DNA of 64,000 nucleotides from positions 310,001-374,000 of the forward strand of contig MKSR01000008.1 of the NCBI GenBank assembly GCA_001898145.1, read 5' to 3'. Below are positions 1-7,719 of the stretch, piece by piece. The DNA is from Dyadobacter sp. 50-39. GTDB lineage: Bacteria > Bacteroidota > Bacteroidia > Cytophagales > Spirosomataceae. The translations under genes were made by a program, and so were the position numbers. The stretch's first letter is position 1. The number at the start of each line of letters is the position of its first letter. The notes below the pieces were generated by a model, which was not told the origin of the DNA, searched no databases, and saw only the letters and a list, made by a program, of their open reading frames with translations.

Positions 1-1650
1 TAACCTTCCGATACCGATGTCAACAGTGTGGTCACCGGCCGTATTCTCGTTCCAATCACCCTCATTCGCATCCATAAATCCGAAATAATCGTCGGACGAA
101 TACGTGTAAACGGGGTTCAGCGACTCCCGGCTCTCATACACGGGCACCCATGCGGCGCGCTGCGCCTGCGACTGGTTACGGAGCAGGTTCCGGAAGTCGT
201 AAGTCGCGTCGCCGAACAGCAGAAGATATTTCAGCTTGCCCGGCGTTTTCTGGTAAAGCTGTCTGGCAAAATCGCGGATCGCCGAAACGTCCGGCCTGCC
301 GGAAGCATATTCGTTGTAAATCTGTTCGGTGGTAACTACGAGCACGTCCAGCCCGTCACGACTGTTCCTGAATCCGGCAAGGCGGTTCGCTTCCTGAGCC
401 CAGGCCGGCGGCGTTACGATAAGCATGTCGGGCGTGTTGGAGGCAGCGATATTCTGCGGGGCGACCCCTTTCCAGTTTGCAGGCACCAAAGCATCCCCCG
501 GCTTGAAACCGATGTACGTTTGGAGGGTTCGGGCGCCTCTGGCAGTCCATTTAAACGCGCCGGCGGCGTCCTTCGAAGCCACCGCAAGCGGCACAAGCGG
601 GTTGGTGATGTTCCAGAGACTAACGCCCTCGGCTGTCCCGGCAAACTGGTAAGTAGCGGTATCGGCCGTTTGCGGCAGGAAATAATAGGTTTGCTGTCCC
701 TGATAGCTTCTCAATTCGCGTTTCACTTGCAGGCCTATGTAGTCGAGATATGCCTCCGCCGAGCTCTGCCCATTCTTACTATAAGTGACGCCGATAGTAA
801 AATTCCCCGAAGCCGGCGCATTCCTGACTATATACGTACTCCCGGTTTGCAATGCCTTCACGTCGTAGGTACCGGGGCTCACCGTACCAATGGCTTCCTG
901 CCCCACTTCGCCGCCATTTACCTGCCATATAAAACGAGTCGGGACCTGTGCGGCGCCGATTGTGGAAGTCCTTAGTTTAAAATCCGAAGAGGGTACCACA
1001 CCCGGCATACTCACCTGGATGCTGAAACCCTGCGTCCCCCCTAAGTATTCCCCCCACCAATCACGCCCAGATTTGAGCGTATTGGATGATTCGGTTTCAT
1101 GAAACCAGTAGTCATCGAACTGGCGTATGGTTTGGGAAGCCGGTGTAGCAAGCCCGGCATCGGATTTGACCCTCAAACCATTGGTTTCGCCGAATGTGAT
1201 AAAGTAGAAACTCGAATCGGAATAGTAGTTGATCTGATGCCGGAGTTCCGCATTTGCTGCATCATACCGGACCACATGTGGTCCCTGTGCATAAAAATAA
1301 ACAGCATCGCCCTTATCAAACTTCCCGTCGTCTTCACCGCTAACCCAGATCGCATTCTCCGTTAATGCATTCACATAGCCCGATTTGTTGGATTGCGGGA
1401 GCATGGCCCCGCCATTTCCATAAATACGGATACCCGACGGATAAATACCGGTGATATCGACGCCCATTCGGGCAATCAGGTCTTCATCCAGCCGATAAAT
1501 GCCGGTTTCGGTCACGGCCAGTTTGAACCACTGCCCTTCCGACAATACCGATTTTTGTGCATAGGAAAATAAGGCAAGCAGCACGGCCAGACAGCTTAAA
1601 GCTGTTCGGCTAGCTATTTTGCGGACATCAGCATGCTTCAACCAATGCAT
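1..1650 (-). CDS. porU: Type IX secretion system sortase PorU (N-terminal part, runs off window)
   Basis: PorU is the gingipain-like (peptidase C25) surface sortase that cleaves T9SS C-terminal signals and attaches cargo at the cell surface. In the minus-strand frame the protein has an N-terminal hydrophobic signal segment ending SYAQ, then SVLSEGQWFKLAVTETG, matching the start of mature PorU. Around residues 455-475 is LKYLLLFGDATYDF, followed by VPVYESRESLNPVYTYSSDDY and DHTVDIGIGRL, all hallmarks of the family. 550 codons lie in the window with no stop; the C-terminal half, probably including catalytic residues, lies outside. The start at 1650 overlaps the end of the SprT-like gene by 23 bp, suggesting co-transcription. 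Confidence 0.93.
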   Translation of the reverse strand, partial: MHWLKHADVRKIASRTALSCLAVLLALFSYAQKSVLSEGQWFKLAVTETGIYRLDEDLIARMGVDITGIYPSGIRIYGNGGAMLPQSNKSGYVNALTENAIWVSGEDDGKFDKGDAVYFYAQGPHVVRYDAANAELRHQINYYSDSSFYFITFGETNGLRVKSDAGLATPASQTIRQFDDYWFHETESSNTLKSGRDWWGEYLGGTQGFSIQVSMPGVVPSSDFKLRTSTIGAAQVPTRFIWQVNGGEVGQEAIGTVSPGTYDVKALQTGSTYIVRNAPASGNFTIGVTYSKNGQSSAEAYLDYIGLQVKRELRSYQGQQTYYFLPQTADTATYQFAGTAEGVSLWNITNPLVPLAVASKDAAGAFKWTARGARTLQTYIGFKPGDALVPANWKGVAPQNIAASNTPDMLIVTPPAWAQEANRLAGFRNSRDGLDVLVVTTEQIYNEYASGRPDVSAIRDFARQLYQKTPGKLKYLLLFGDATYDFRNLLRNQSQAQRAAWVPVYESRESLNPVYTYSSDDYFGFMDANEGDWNENTAGDHTVDIGIGRL

Positions 1651-2242
1651 GAGCAGGGATCGTGTAGAGACGTTGAGAGGCCTTGTCCGTGCAAAGTACG
1701 CGTGTGCGCCTGAGCGTGCCGCGGGTGAAAGTCCTGTTCTGGAAGACGAAATTACTTCCTTCATCCAGCTGAAACAGACATACCTTGCCGGAGGTCAATT
1801 CCTGCTCATCGTATTTTCTGAGCGCATTAAACAATTTCTGGTCACCACCGGTAGACGCGGCGGGATTTTGAGCATAACGAAGCAAATGCACGAGAATGTC
1901 TTTTGGAAAAATACTTTCATGCATGACCGGTAACAGCAATTCCCGGAACTCGTGCTTCCATTCGGCACCATGCGGAGCGACTCTTTTACGGCTCCGGCCT
2001 TTATACTTGTAATGGACCACGCAATGCGCTACTTCGTGCAGATAAGTGATGAGAAAACCGTAGGGATTCAGATTGATATTGACGGTGATCCGGGGTACCA
2101 AGCCCGGCTTCACGGTGAAATCGCCGAGGCGGGTGCGGCGCGGGCGCGAGAGTAAAAAATCAAAGCGGTGGATGCGATACAACTCCTGGCAATATTTAGC
2201 TGCCCCATCCGGCACATACGAACCCAAAGACACGTTTTTCAT
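1628..2242 (-). CDS. SprT-like zinc metalloprotease domain protein
   Basis: A 204-residue protein with a SprT-like zinc-binding site, HEVAHCVVHYKYKG followed by a third histidine in the APHGAEWKHEF segment, as in SprT/Spartan-type proteases. There is no signal peptide, so it should be cytoplasmic. The ATG at 2242 gives an N-terminus MKNVSLGSYVPDG. A longer reading to 2395 is rejected because it would translate through a terminator hairpin and a Leu-rich shadow of the upstream gene. The start codon sits only about 9 bp after that terminator's T-tract, so a separate promoter is hard to place. It overlaps porU by 23 bp. It should not be confused with the gliding protein also called SprT. Confidence 0.85.
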   Translation of the reverse strand: MKNVSLGSYVPDGAAKYCQELYRIHRFDFLLSRPRRTRLGDFTVKPGLVPRITVNINLNPYGFLITYLHEVAHCVVHYKYKGRSRKRVAPHGAEWKHEFRELLLPVMHESIFPKDILVHLLRYAQNPAASTGGDQKLFNALRKYDEQELTSGKVCLFQLDEGSNFVFQNRTFTRGTLRRTRVLCTDKASQRLYTIPAHALVEAC

Positions 2243-2250
2243 CCCCGAAT

Positions 2251-2284
2251 AAAAAAAGAAAAGCCCTACTTTCATAGGGCTTTT
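2251..2284 (-). terminator. Intrinsic terminator of the small lipoprotein gene
   Basis: On the minus strand the stem AAAAGCCCTA / TAGGGCTTTT (10 bp) closes a 6-nt loop and is followed by CTTTTTTT. It lies 26 bp past the stop of the 62-residue lipoprotein gene and ends about 9 bp before the start codon of the SprT-like gene. Confidence 0.85.
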
Positions 2285-2309
2285 CAAGATTTTCGACTTG
2301 TACGTCTGA

Positions 2310-2498
2310 TTACTTCTTAGTAGTATCAGCAGCAGCAGTGTCAGCAGCAGCAGCAGCTGTGTCAACAACAGTTGTATCAACCGCAGGAGTTTCAACAGTT
2401 ACAGCAGTAGTATCAGCTGATTCGTCAGCAGGTTTGCTAGTACAAGCAGCGAAAGCTACCATCCCGGCAACAAACGCAAATGCAAAGAATTTTTTCAT
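2310..2498 (-). CDS. Small Ala/Asp/Thr-rich lipoprotein, function unknown
   Basis: A 62-residue protein with a signal sequence (MKKFFAFAFVAGMVAFAAC) whose FAAC ending looks like a lipobox with Cys19. The mature part is low complexity, built of repeated DTTAV, ETPAVDTT and ADTA units with a KK end. No catalytic motif is visible. It has its own -7 box 27 bp upstream (TACATTTG, 2525-2532) and its own terminator, so it appears to be a monocistronic, possibly abundant, envelope protein. Similar low-complexity lipoproteins are common in Cytophagales. A structural or spacer role would be a guess. Confidence 0.7.
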   Translation of the reverse strand: MKKFFAFAFVAGMVAFAACTSKPADESADTTAVTVETPAVDTTVVDTAAAAADTAAADTTKK

Positions 2499-2524
2499 TT
2501 CTTGGGTGTAATTAAGGTTCGATA

Positions 2525-2532
2525 CAAATGTA
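2525..2532 (-). promoter_or_regulatory. Bacteroidota -7 box (TACATTTG) for the small lipoprotein
   Basis: TACATTTG on the minus strand fits the Bacteroidota TAnnTTTG consensus and lies 27 nt before the ATG at 2498. A clear -33 TTG at normal spacing is not seen. Confidence 0.5.
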
Positions 2533-2647
2533 ACAGGATCGAATTGAATATTCCTACATTTTGAGTTTGTATTTTTCCAAGAACTTAAAATTTCCTTAGA
2601 AAATTCTTCAATCGCTTTAATTTGTCCTATTATTTCACCCGATCCCC

Positions 2648-3421
2648 CTAAACGCTCTGTAACTTCTCGTTATAAGCCCTTACGCAGGCGGCGACTTCGG
2701 GGAGCAGCTCCTGATTGGCCTCGATGCCATTTCCTACCACGATCACATCCGCGCCGGCGCTCAATGCTGCATCGGCTTTTTCATAAGAATCGATCCCGCC
2801 GCCTACGATAATCGGTGTGCCCACCGCTGCGCGCACGGCCGCAATAGTTTCGCCCGGCACCGGATACAATGCGCCACTCCCGGCATCTAGGAAAATGTTC
2901 TGAAGGCCCAGATATTCGCCGGCCAGTGCGGTGCAGGCAGCGATGCCCGGCTTGTCGCGCGGGAGCGGTGTAGTATTGCTGATGTAGGATACGGTAGTGA
3001 GCTTACCGCTTTCGATGAGCATATAGCCCGTAGGAAGCACTTCGAGCCCGCTTCTTTTAAGTAACGGTGCGGCAATAACGTGCTGGCCGATCAGCAACTC
3101 GGGATTACGGCCGGAAATCAGCGAAAGCAGCAGAATTGCATCGGCAGAGGGCTCGATATGCAGGCTGCTGCCGGGGAAAAGTATCGCAGGAATGTCGGTA
3201 TATTCATGAATAGCGGCGATCAGCTTGTCGATGGCGTAGTTGGTAATGAGGCTTCCGCCCACAAAAAAAAAGTCAACGCCATGCCCTGCCGCGTATTCGA
3301 GGAATTTCGGAAATGTGGAAAGGTTAATTTTATCCGGATCAAGGAGAACAGCAAACGATTTCCTTTTTTCTGCTTTACGTTCGGAAAGGAGGTCTGCGAT
3401 TTGATGTTTCGCTGCTTTCAT
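2648..3421 (-). CDS. Geranylgeranylglyceryl/heptaprenylglyceryl phosphate synthase (PcrB-like)
   Basis: A 257-residue TIM-barrel enzyme that joins a polyprenyl diphosphate to sn-glycerol-1-phosphate. Family signatures are LLDPDK near residue 27, FFFVGGSLIT, ILFPGSS, LLKRSGLEVLPTGYML, YLEAG-like LDAGSGA, IIVGGGID and ADVIVVGNGIE. The length is normal for the bacterial/archaeal group. Its start overlaps the end of the upstream 134-residue gene by 4 bp (ATGA type), so it belongs to the same transcript, at the far end of the his operon. Enzymes of this family are known in Bacteroidota, but their lipid product in vivo is poorly defined. The prenyl chain length cannot be read from the sequence. Confidence 0.9.
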   Translation of the reverse strand: MKAAKHQIADLLSERKAEKRKSFAVLLDPDKINLSTFPKFLEYAAGHGVDFFFVGGSLITNYAIDKLIAAIHEYTDIPAILFPGSSLHIEPSADAILLLSLISGRNPELLIGQHVIAAPLLKRSGLEVLPTGYMLIESGKLTTVSYISNTTPLPRDKPGIAACTALAGEYLGLQNIFLDAGSGALYPVPGETIAAVRAAVGTPIIVGGGIDSYEKADAALSAGADVIVVGNGIEANQELLPEVAACVRAYNEKLQSV

Positions 3422-3822
3422 TCGGTTTTACGTTCGTCATCAATTAAATGTTTCAGCTTCTGGCGCGCCCACCCCACAGCCAATGTCCAGGCTAAACTTT
3501 GAACGGCTTGTCCGACCGCAGACTGGGTTTTGATTTTGGTGACTTTCTTTTCAACAGGCTTAACCGGCTCCACCAAAATTTCCTTTTTCCTTTTCGACTT
3601 CGGCAGCAATGCATTCATGACAACGAAAGTCGTTGCAACGACCCCGCCGATCACCAGCGCCTGCTTGCCATAAGTTGTGGCCTCCTTTTTAAGCCCGCTC
3701 CATTGGGTTTCCAGTTTGTCGCGGTACAGATCTGCATCCTGCAACAAATCTTCTTTGTCCTTATCCGTGTCCGATGAAAACGGTTTGGTGATTTTAACCG
3801 AAGAATCTATTGAAGAACTCAT
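3418..3822 (-). CDS. Small membrane protein, function unknown
   Basis: A 134-residue protein with a charged, probably helical N-terminal half (about 1-50), one hydrophobic segment at roughly 54-72 (ALVIGGVVATTFVVMNALL), a lysine-rich stretch (KSKRKK), and a second, weaker hydrophobic helix near 104-118. The plan resembles small YtxH-like or cell-envelope stress proteins, but no diagnostic motif is present. It lies between the holin-like genes and the GGGP synthase and is translationally coupled to the latter by a 4-bp overlap. I do not recognise a function. Confidence 0.75.
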   Translation of the reverse strand: MSSSIDSSVKITKPFSSDTDKDKEDLLQDADLYRDKLETQWSGLKKEATTYGKQALVIGGVVATTFVVMNALLPKSKRKKEILVEPVKPVEKKVTKIKTQSAVGQAVQSLAWTLAVGWARQKLKHLIDDERKTE

Positions 3823-3919
3823 TTCATATCTGTTTAAATAGTGCCTGAGAATTTTTCAAAAGGAATCCAAAAATAGCAATTCAGAGAAACTAATTGCCAA
3901 ATAAAGCAGCCAAAAAGCA

Positions 3920-4258
3920 TTATTCCTCCTTCGCGCTGACAAAACGAACGATTATTTTCCGGATCAATTTGATCCAGGTTTCTTTCCAGATGATGGTAAT
4001 GGCTAGTTTAAGAATGAAAACACCGAGCAGGATCACAAAGCCCAGGTAATCGCTGTGCAGCCACTTGTTGAGGAATGTTCCGAGCAATATGACCAGCAAA
4101 ATCAGGATCGTAAGGCCGAGGCAAAGTAGTATGGAGGCAAATATCCCCATCACGACGGCCCGCTCGATCTTGTCGCGGGTCTCAATTTTAAACAGATCGA
4201 TCCGTGTCTCGAAATATTTAAAAAGGGTATCCTTGATTTCTTCCAGTTGACTCAGCAT
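3920..4258 (-). CDS. Phage holin family-like two-helix membrane protein
   Basis: A 112-residue protein with an amphipathic N-terminus (MLSQLEEIKDTLFKYFETRIDLFKIETRDKIE) followed by two hydrophobic segments at about 34-60 and 70-90 and a basic tail. This is the layout of the so-called Actinobacterial Holin-X / phage holin 3_6 family, which is chromosomal and widespread in Bacteroidota and need not be a true holin. There are no phage genes nearby. Operon neighbours are a second holin-family protein and a small membrane protein, so a role in envelope or membrane homeostasis is more plausible than lysis. Confidence 0.75.
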   Translation of the reverse strand: MLSQLEEIKDTLFKYFETRIDLFKIETRDKIERAVVMGIFASILLCLGLTILILLVILLGTFLNKWLHSDYLGFVILLGVFILKLAITIIWKETWIKLIRKIIVRFVSAKEE

Positions 4259-4316
4259 AGCGGTATATTCAAATCATGTGAAATGTTTTACGGTCTGAAC
4301 GACAGACTTTTCCACA

Positions 4317-4652
4317 TTAATCCAAAAACATACCAAGGATAGCCGAAACAACGGAGACAATGAACCCGAAGAACAATGCGGAAATGAATCCATCGACCCG
4401 GAAGCCGTCTACGAGCGAGGCTGCGAGGTAAATGATGAAAACGTTGACGACAAAATAGAACAACCCCAGCGTCAGGATCGTAATGGGCAATGCAAGGATT
4501 TGCAGAATGGGTTTGAGGAATGTGTTCAAAATCCCCAACACAATGGCCACGATGACGGCCGTACCCGTGCTGGCTACCACAACTCCGGGCACCAAATTGG
4601 CGGCGACGATAATCGCCAAAGTACTGATTACAAGACGCAGGAGTAGTTTCAT
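4317..4652 (-). CDS. Phage holin 4_2 family (YvlD-like) membrane protein
   Basis: A 111-residue protein with four hydrophobic segments. The pattern MKLLLRLVISTLAIIVAANL, LGILNTFLKPILQILALPIT and LGLFYFVVNVFIIYLAASLVDGF is typical of the Phage_holin_4_2/YvlD family, including the conserved N-x-x-x-x-P-I-L region and the GF...F pair. The ATG at 4652 gives the normal N-terminus and a 13-bp gap to hisIE. A longer start at 4694 would overlap hisIE and add a polar leader. The family function is unknown; members are often linked to envelope stress. Confidence 0.85.
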   Translation of the reverse strand: MKLLLRLVISTLAIIVAANLVPGVVVASTGTAVIVAIVLGILNTFLKPILQILALPITILTLGLFYFVVNVFIIYLAASLVDGFRVDGFISALFFGFIVSVVSAILGMFLD

Positions 4653-4665
4653 ACAGTTCTGGTTT

Positions 4666-5307
4666 TTATTGGTGACGGCTACGAAGTACGTCAATTACCT
4701 CATCTAAGTCAATGTTTTTTTGTTCCAGCAAAACGAGCAGGTGGAACAGTAAATCCGACACTTCATTCTTGAAAAGGCTGTCGTCATTATCCTTCGATTC
4801 GATGACAACCTCCACTGCTTCCTCCCCTACTTTCTGCGCAATTTTATTGATTCCTTTTTTGAACAGGCTGCTCGTGTATGACGCATCCGACGGGTTCAGT
4901 TTCCTTTCGCGGATCACGTTTTTTTGGAGATAATTCAGGAATGCGGCTTCGCCCGAACGTGTGTCAGCAATTTCCGGCTGACTATTTTTTTCCCCAAAAC
5001 AAGTGTCCGCCCCCGTGTGGCAAACAGGGCCGGCGGGCGTGGCTTTGATAAGCAACGTATCCCCGTCGCAATCGGCCGCGATGTCATTTACAAACAAAAA
5101 GTTACCCGACGTCTCCCCTTTTGTCCAGAGACGCTGTTTGCTCCGGCTGAAAAAAGTAACGGTTCCCTGCTGCCGGGTCACGTCCAGCGCTTCGGCGTTC
5201 ATATAGCCGAGCATCAGCACCTTACCGGTATTTACGTCCTGAATAACGGCGGGTACCAGGCCGTCGGCCGATTTATTAAAGTCAATGGATGAAAACGTCT
5301 CGCTCAT
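4666..5307 (-). CDS. hisIE: Bifunctional phosphoribosyl-AMP cyclohydrolase / phosphoribosyl-ATP pyrophosphatase
   Basis: Catalyses the second and third steps of histidine synthesis. The N-terminal HisI domain (about 1-105) contains VLMLGYMN, TVTFFSRSKQRLWTKGETSGN, and the metal-binding DCDGDTLL and CHTGADTCF segments. The C-terminal HisE domain (about 120-213) shows SYTSSLFKKGINKIAQKVGEEAVE and the ES/DLLFHLLVLL helix of the MazG-like fold. At 213 residues it is the usual fused size. It is the last true his gene of the operon; 91 bp separate it from hisF. Confidence 0.95.
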   Translation of the reverse strand: MSETFSSIDFNKSADGLVPAVIQDVNTGKVLMLGYMNAEALDVTRQQGTVTFFSRSKQRLWTKGETSGNFLFVNDIAADCDGDTLLIKATPAGPVCHTGADTCFGEKNSQPEIADTRSGEAAFLNYLQKNVIRERKLNPSDASYTSSLFKKGINKIAQKVGEEAVEVVIESKDNDDSLFKNEVSDLLFHLLVLLEQKNIDLDEVIDVLRSRHQ

Positions 5308-5398
5308 TGTTGGTTGTTAATTAAAAGATTCCGCATGGTCGCAGCGTTTGGCTTGCCGGACAACCGGTTCAGTATTAATTGGATAAAACTCCGCGCCA

Positions 5399-6172
5399 CT
5401 ACCGGGTTACCCGGATCGGCAGGTCCTTGTTTTTGAGGTATTCTTTCAAATCCGGAATATCGATTTCCCGGAAGTGGAAAATACTGGCCGCCAGCCCGGC
5501 ATCTGCTTTTCCGGCTGTAAAGACATCATAAAAATGTTCCATATTGCCTGCGCCGCCGGATGCGATTACCGGGATGTTCGCGTTGCCCGAAATCGTGGCC
5601 GTCAGTTCCAGCGCAAAACCGGCCTTCGTGCCGTCGGTATCCATGGAGGTGAGCAGGATTTCGCCTGCGCCCCGCTCTTCCACTTCTTTGGCCCAGGGTA
5701 TCGAACGGATTTCTGTTGCCTTCCTGCCCCCGTGCGTGTGCACGATGTGCTCAAAACCATTCTCCGTTTCAATATAGCGCGTATCGATGGCTACCACAAT
5801 GCATTGGCTCCCGAATTCGAGCGACAGCTCATTGATCAGGTCGGGGTTCCGGACTGCTGCCGAGTTGATCGAAACTTTATCCGCGCCCGCATGCAGGAGC
5901 GCCGATACATCCGCGATCGAGGAAATGCCTCCGCCTACGGTAAAAGGAATGTTGATGGTCTGCGCTACTCTGCGGACGAGATCGATAAATGTCGAGCGGC
6001 CATCGACGGTCGCCGTAATGTCAAGATAAACCAGTTCGTCGGCTCCCTGGGCGGCATACATCGCGCCCAGTTCCACGGCGTCACCCGCATCGCGCAGATT
6101 CACAAAGTTGACCCCTTTGACCGTCCGGCCGTCTTTGACATCCAGACAGGGAATGATTCGTTTCGTAAGCAT
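5399..6172 (-). CDS. hisF: Imidazole glycerol phosphate synthase cyclase subunit
   Basis: The synthase half of IGP synthase, which uses ammonia from HisH to form IGP and AICAR from PRFAR. This 257-residue TIM barrel begins [23 protein letters not shown], with the catalytic Asp in CLDVKDG. It has the phosphate-binding FTVGGGI and [10 protein letters not shown] segments, second catalytic Asp in [11 protein letters not shown], and IASGGAG. Only 3 bp separate it from hisA, indicating coupled translation. Confidence 0.97.
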   Translation of the reverse strand: MLTKRIIPCLDVKDGRTVKGVNFVNLRDAGDAVELGAMYAAQGADELVYLDITATVDGRSTFIDLVRRVAQTINIPFTVGGGISSIADVSALLHAGADKVSINSAAVRNPDLINELSLEFGSQCIVVAIDTRYIETENGFEHIVHTHGGRKATEIRSIPWAKEVEERGAGEILLTSMDTDGTKAGFALELTATISGNANIPVIASGGAGNMEHFYDVFTAGKADAGLAASIFHFREIDIPDLKEYLKNKDLPIRVTR

Positions 6173-6175
6173 ATT

Positions 6176-6898
6176 TTAAACTGAAAAACGCTGTAAATCG
6201 GCCAGGCTGATCCGGTTTTCGTAAATGGCTTTACCAATGATCACACCGTAGATGTTCATTTCCGCCAGTTTCTCCACATCCTCAATGCCCGCAATACCGC
6301 CGCTGGCGATGACATTCAGGTCGGGACATTTGTCCTGAAGGTTTTTGTATAAATCGAAAGAAGGGCCTTGCAGCAGACCATCCTTTGCTACGTCGGTGCT
6401 GATCGTATATTTCACTCCCTTTTCCACATATTCTTCCACAAAATCATACACCCAGATGCTCGTACCTTCCTCCCAGCCACTTACCGCGATCTTCTCATTC
6501 TTCGCGTCCGCGCCGAGGATGATCTTTTCGCCGCCGTAAGTTTTGAGCCAATGCTCGAACAAATCGGGCTGCTTCACGGCAATACTGCCACCGGTAACCT
6601 GCTTCGCACCGCTTTCGAATACGATTTTAATGTCGTCCTCCGATTGTACACCTCCACCAAAATCGACATGCAGGGAAGTTTTGGAAGCAATTTTTTCCAG
6701 CACTTTCCAATTCACAACCTTCTTGGCCTTCGCACCGTCGAGGTCCACCAAATGCAGCCTTTTCAGTCCGGCGTCTTCGAATTGCAACGCTACTTCCAGC
6801 GGGTTTTCATTGTAAATCTTCTTCTGACCATAATCTCCCTGGGTAAGGCGTACGCATTTGCCTTCAATCAGGTCGATAGCGGGGATAATCTGGATCAT
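6176..6898 (-). CDS. hisA: ProFAR isomerase (1-(5-phosphoribosyl)-5-[(5-phosphoribosylamino)methylideneamino]imidazole-4-carboxamide isomerase)
   Basis: The fourth step of histidine synthesis. This 240-residue TIM barrel begins MIQIIPAIDLIEGKCVRLTQGDY, with the catalytic Asp in PAIDL, followed by HLVDLDGAK, VDFGGGVQ, the second Asp region YTISTDVAKDGLLQGPS and VIASGGI. It resembles hisF, its evolutionary half-barrel relative. It lies 20 bp after hisH and 3 bp before hisF. Confidence 0.97.
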   Translation of the reverse strand: MIQIIPAIDLIEGKCVRLTQGDYGQKKIYNENPLEVALQFEDAGLKRLHLVDLDGAKAKKVVNWKVLEKIASKTSLHVDFGGGVQSEDDIKIVFESGAKQVTGGSIAVKQPDLFEHWLKTYGGEKIILGADAKNEKIAVSGWEEGTSIWVYDFVEEYVEKGVKYTISTDVAKDGLLQGPSFDLYKNLQDKCPDLNVIASGGIAGIEDVEKLAEMNIYGVIIGKAIYENRISLADLQRFSV

Positions 6899-6918
6899 GG
6901 GTCGTTGGCAGGCGGTTA

Positions 6919-7506
6919 TCAGAGTTTAAGAAAATTTTCGAGGATTTGCTGGCCCGCGTTTCCGCTGATCTCGCAGTGGAACTGGGCGGCATAAAAGTTG
7001 TCCTTATGCAGCATCGCGCTGAACGGCGATGCGTAATCGCAGCTGGCCACGGTGTAATCGCACACCGGTGCCGCATAGCTGTGTACGAAATAGACGTACG
7101 CATTATCGGGCAGGCCCGCGGTAAGCGGCGACTGGTAATTGGAAATATTGTTCCAGCCCATATGCGGCACTTTCAGCCCGGAAGCAGCCGGGAAGCGCTT
7201 CACATCCACATCGAAAATACCCATGCATTCGGTATTGTTCTCTTCGGAAAAGCGGCACATGAGCTGCATGCCCACGCAAGTCCCGAACACCGGTTGTTTG
7301 AGGGAAGGGATCACCTTATCGAGGCCGACATTACGTAGGTAGCTCATGGTGGTGCTGGCCTCGCCTACGCCCGGAAAAATCACCTTGTCGGCGGAGCGGA
7401 TCTCGGCCTCGTCGTCGGTGTAGAGATAGCTCGCGCCTATGCGGTCGAGCGCGTACATGACCGACTGCACGTTGCCTGCATTGTATTTGATAATGACGGT
7501 TTTCAT
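6919..7506 (-). CDS. hisH: Imidazole glycerol phosphate synthase glutaminase subunit
   Basis: A class I glutamine amidotransferase that supplies ammonia to HisF. The 195-residue protein has the nucleophile motif FGTCVGMQLM (Cys near residue 76), the oxyanion VFPGVG segment, the conserved VPHMGWN, YFVHSYA, and the catalytic His/Glu in QFHCEISG near the C-terminus. It is the first gene of the hisHAF-IE operon. Its start lies 27 nt downstream of the T-tract of an intrinsic terminator, which, with the upstream leader peptide, forms an attenuator. hisG, hisD, hisB and hisC are not in the window. Confidence 0.97.
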   Translation of the reverse strand: MKTVIIKYNAGNVQSVMYALDRIGASYLYTDDEAEIRSADKVIFPGVGEASTTMSYLRNVGLDKVIPSLKQPVFGTCVGMQLMCRFSEENNTECMGIFDVDVKRFPAASGLKVPHMGWNNISNYQSPLTAGLPDNAYVYFVHSYAAPVCDYTVASCDYASPFSAMLHKDNFYAAQFHCEISGNAGQQILENFLKL

Positions 7507-7532
7507 ACCAATCTGTGCTTGAAATCGACAAC

Positions 7533-7561
7533 AAAAAAGCCCGATCTTGACAATCGGGCTT
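7533..7561 (-). terminator. his attenuator terminator
   Basis: On the minus strand, AAGCCCGAT / ATCGGGCTT form a 9-bp stem with a 7-nt loop followed by six T residues. It lies between the His-rich leader peptide and hisH, so it can only act as a conditional terminator of the his operon. The segment CCAGAAGCC (7557-7565), which includes the start of its 5' arm, can alternatively pair with GGCTTTCGG (7625-7633) in the leader. Confidence 0.85.
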
Positions 7562-7611
7562 CTGGGATACTATGTATTCAACCTTATTACAACACTACTT
7601 GCAAAAACACA

Positions 7612-7674
7612 TCACCCTAGACGTCCGAAAGCCGTGCGGCTATGATGCAAATGATATGTTTCAGCTGTTAACAT
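7612..7674 (-). CDS. his operon leader peptide (predicted)
   Basis: A 20-codon reading frame upstream of hisH containing the run Tyr-His-Leu-His-His (His codons CAT at 7651-7653, 7645-7647 and 7642-7644). Immediately after the His codons, AGCC-GCAC-GGCT (7630-7641) can form a small hairpin. If a ribosome stalls at His codons it would cover AGCC and free GGCTTTCGG to pair with CCAGAAGCC, blocking the terminator. This is the logic of trp/his attenuation. The start codon is only 4 nt past a TACATTTG -7 box, so the transcript may be nearly leaderless. It has not been tested experimentally here. Confidence 0.7.
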   Translation of the reverse strand: MLTAETYHLHHSRTAFGRLG

Positions 7675-7678
7675 GGCA

Positions 7679-7686
7679 CAAATGTA
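7679..7686 (-). promoter_or_regulatory. Candidate -7 box (TACATTTG) of the his operon
   Basis: Matches TAnnTTTG and lies just before the leader peptide ATG. A slightly poorer match (TAATTTTTG) lies about 11 bp further upstream and would leave a longer 5' end. The actual start site cannot be decided from sequence. Confidence 0.45.
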
Positions 7687-7704
7687 AGCAAAAATTACAA
7701 TAAG

Positions 7705-7719
7705 CGGACACGCTGTCCG
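7705..7719. promoter_or_regulatory. Palindrome CGGACA-CGC-TGTCCG between divergent his and M14 promoters
   Basis: Perfect 6-bp arms around a 3-bp centre, in the middle of the 110-bp divergent region between the his leader and the M14 carboxypeptidase gene. It is flanked on both sides by TAAGCAAA-type sequences in inverted orientation. An operator is plausible; no regulator is identified. Confidence 0.4.

Noticed and set aside
28-975. A 315-codon plus-strand open frame
   Set aside because: It is antisense to porU, whose minus-strand translation has clear family motifs; the plus-strand product has no recognisable features.
2243-2395. N-terminal extension of the SprT-like protein with a Leu-rich stretch
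   Set aside because: The extension reads through a terminator hairpin and the opposite-frame copy of the low-complexity lipoprotein gene; the poly-Leu is an artefact of its repeated codons.
3920-4652. Prophage remnant because of two holin-family proteins
   Set aside because: No endolysin, integrase or structural phage genes occur nearby, and these holin-family groups are common chromosomal membrane proteins.
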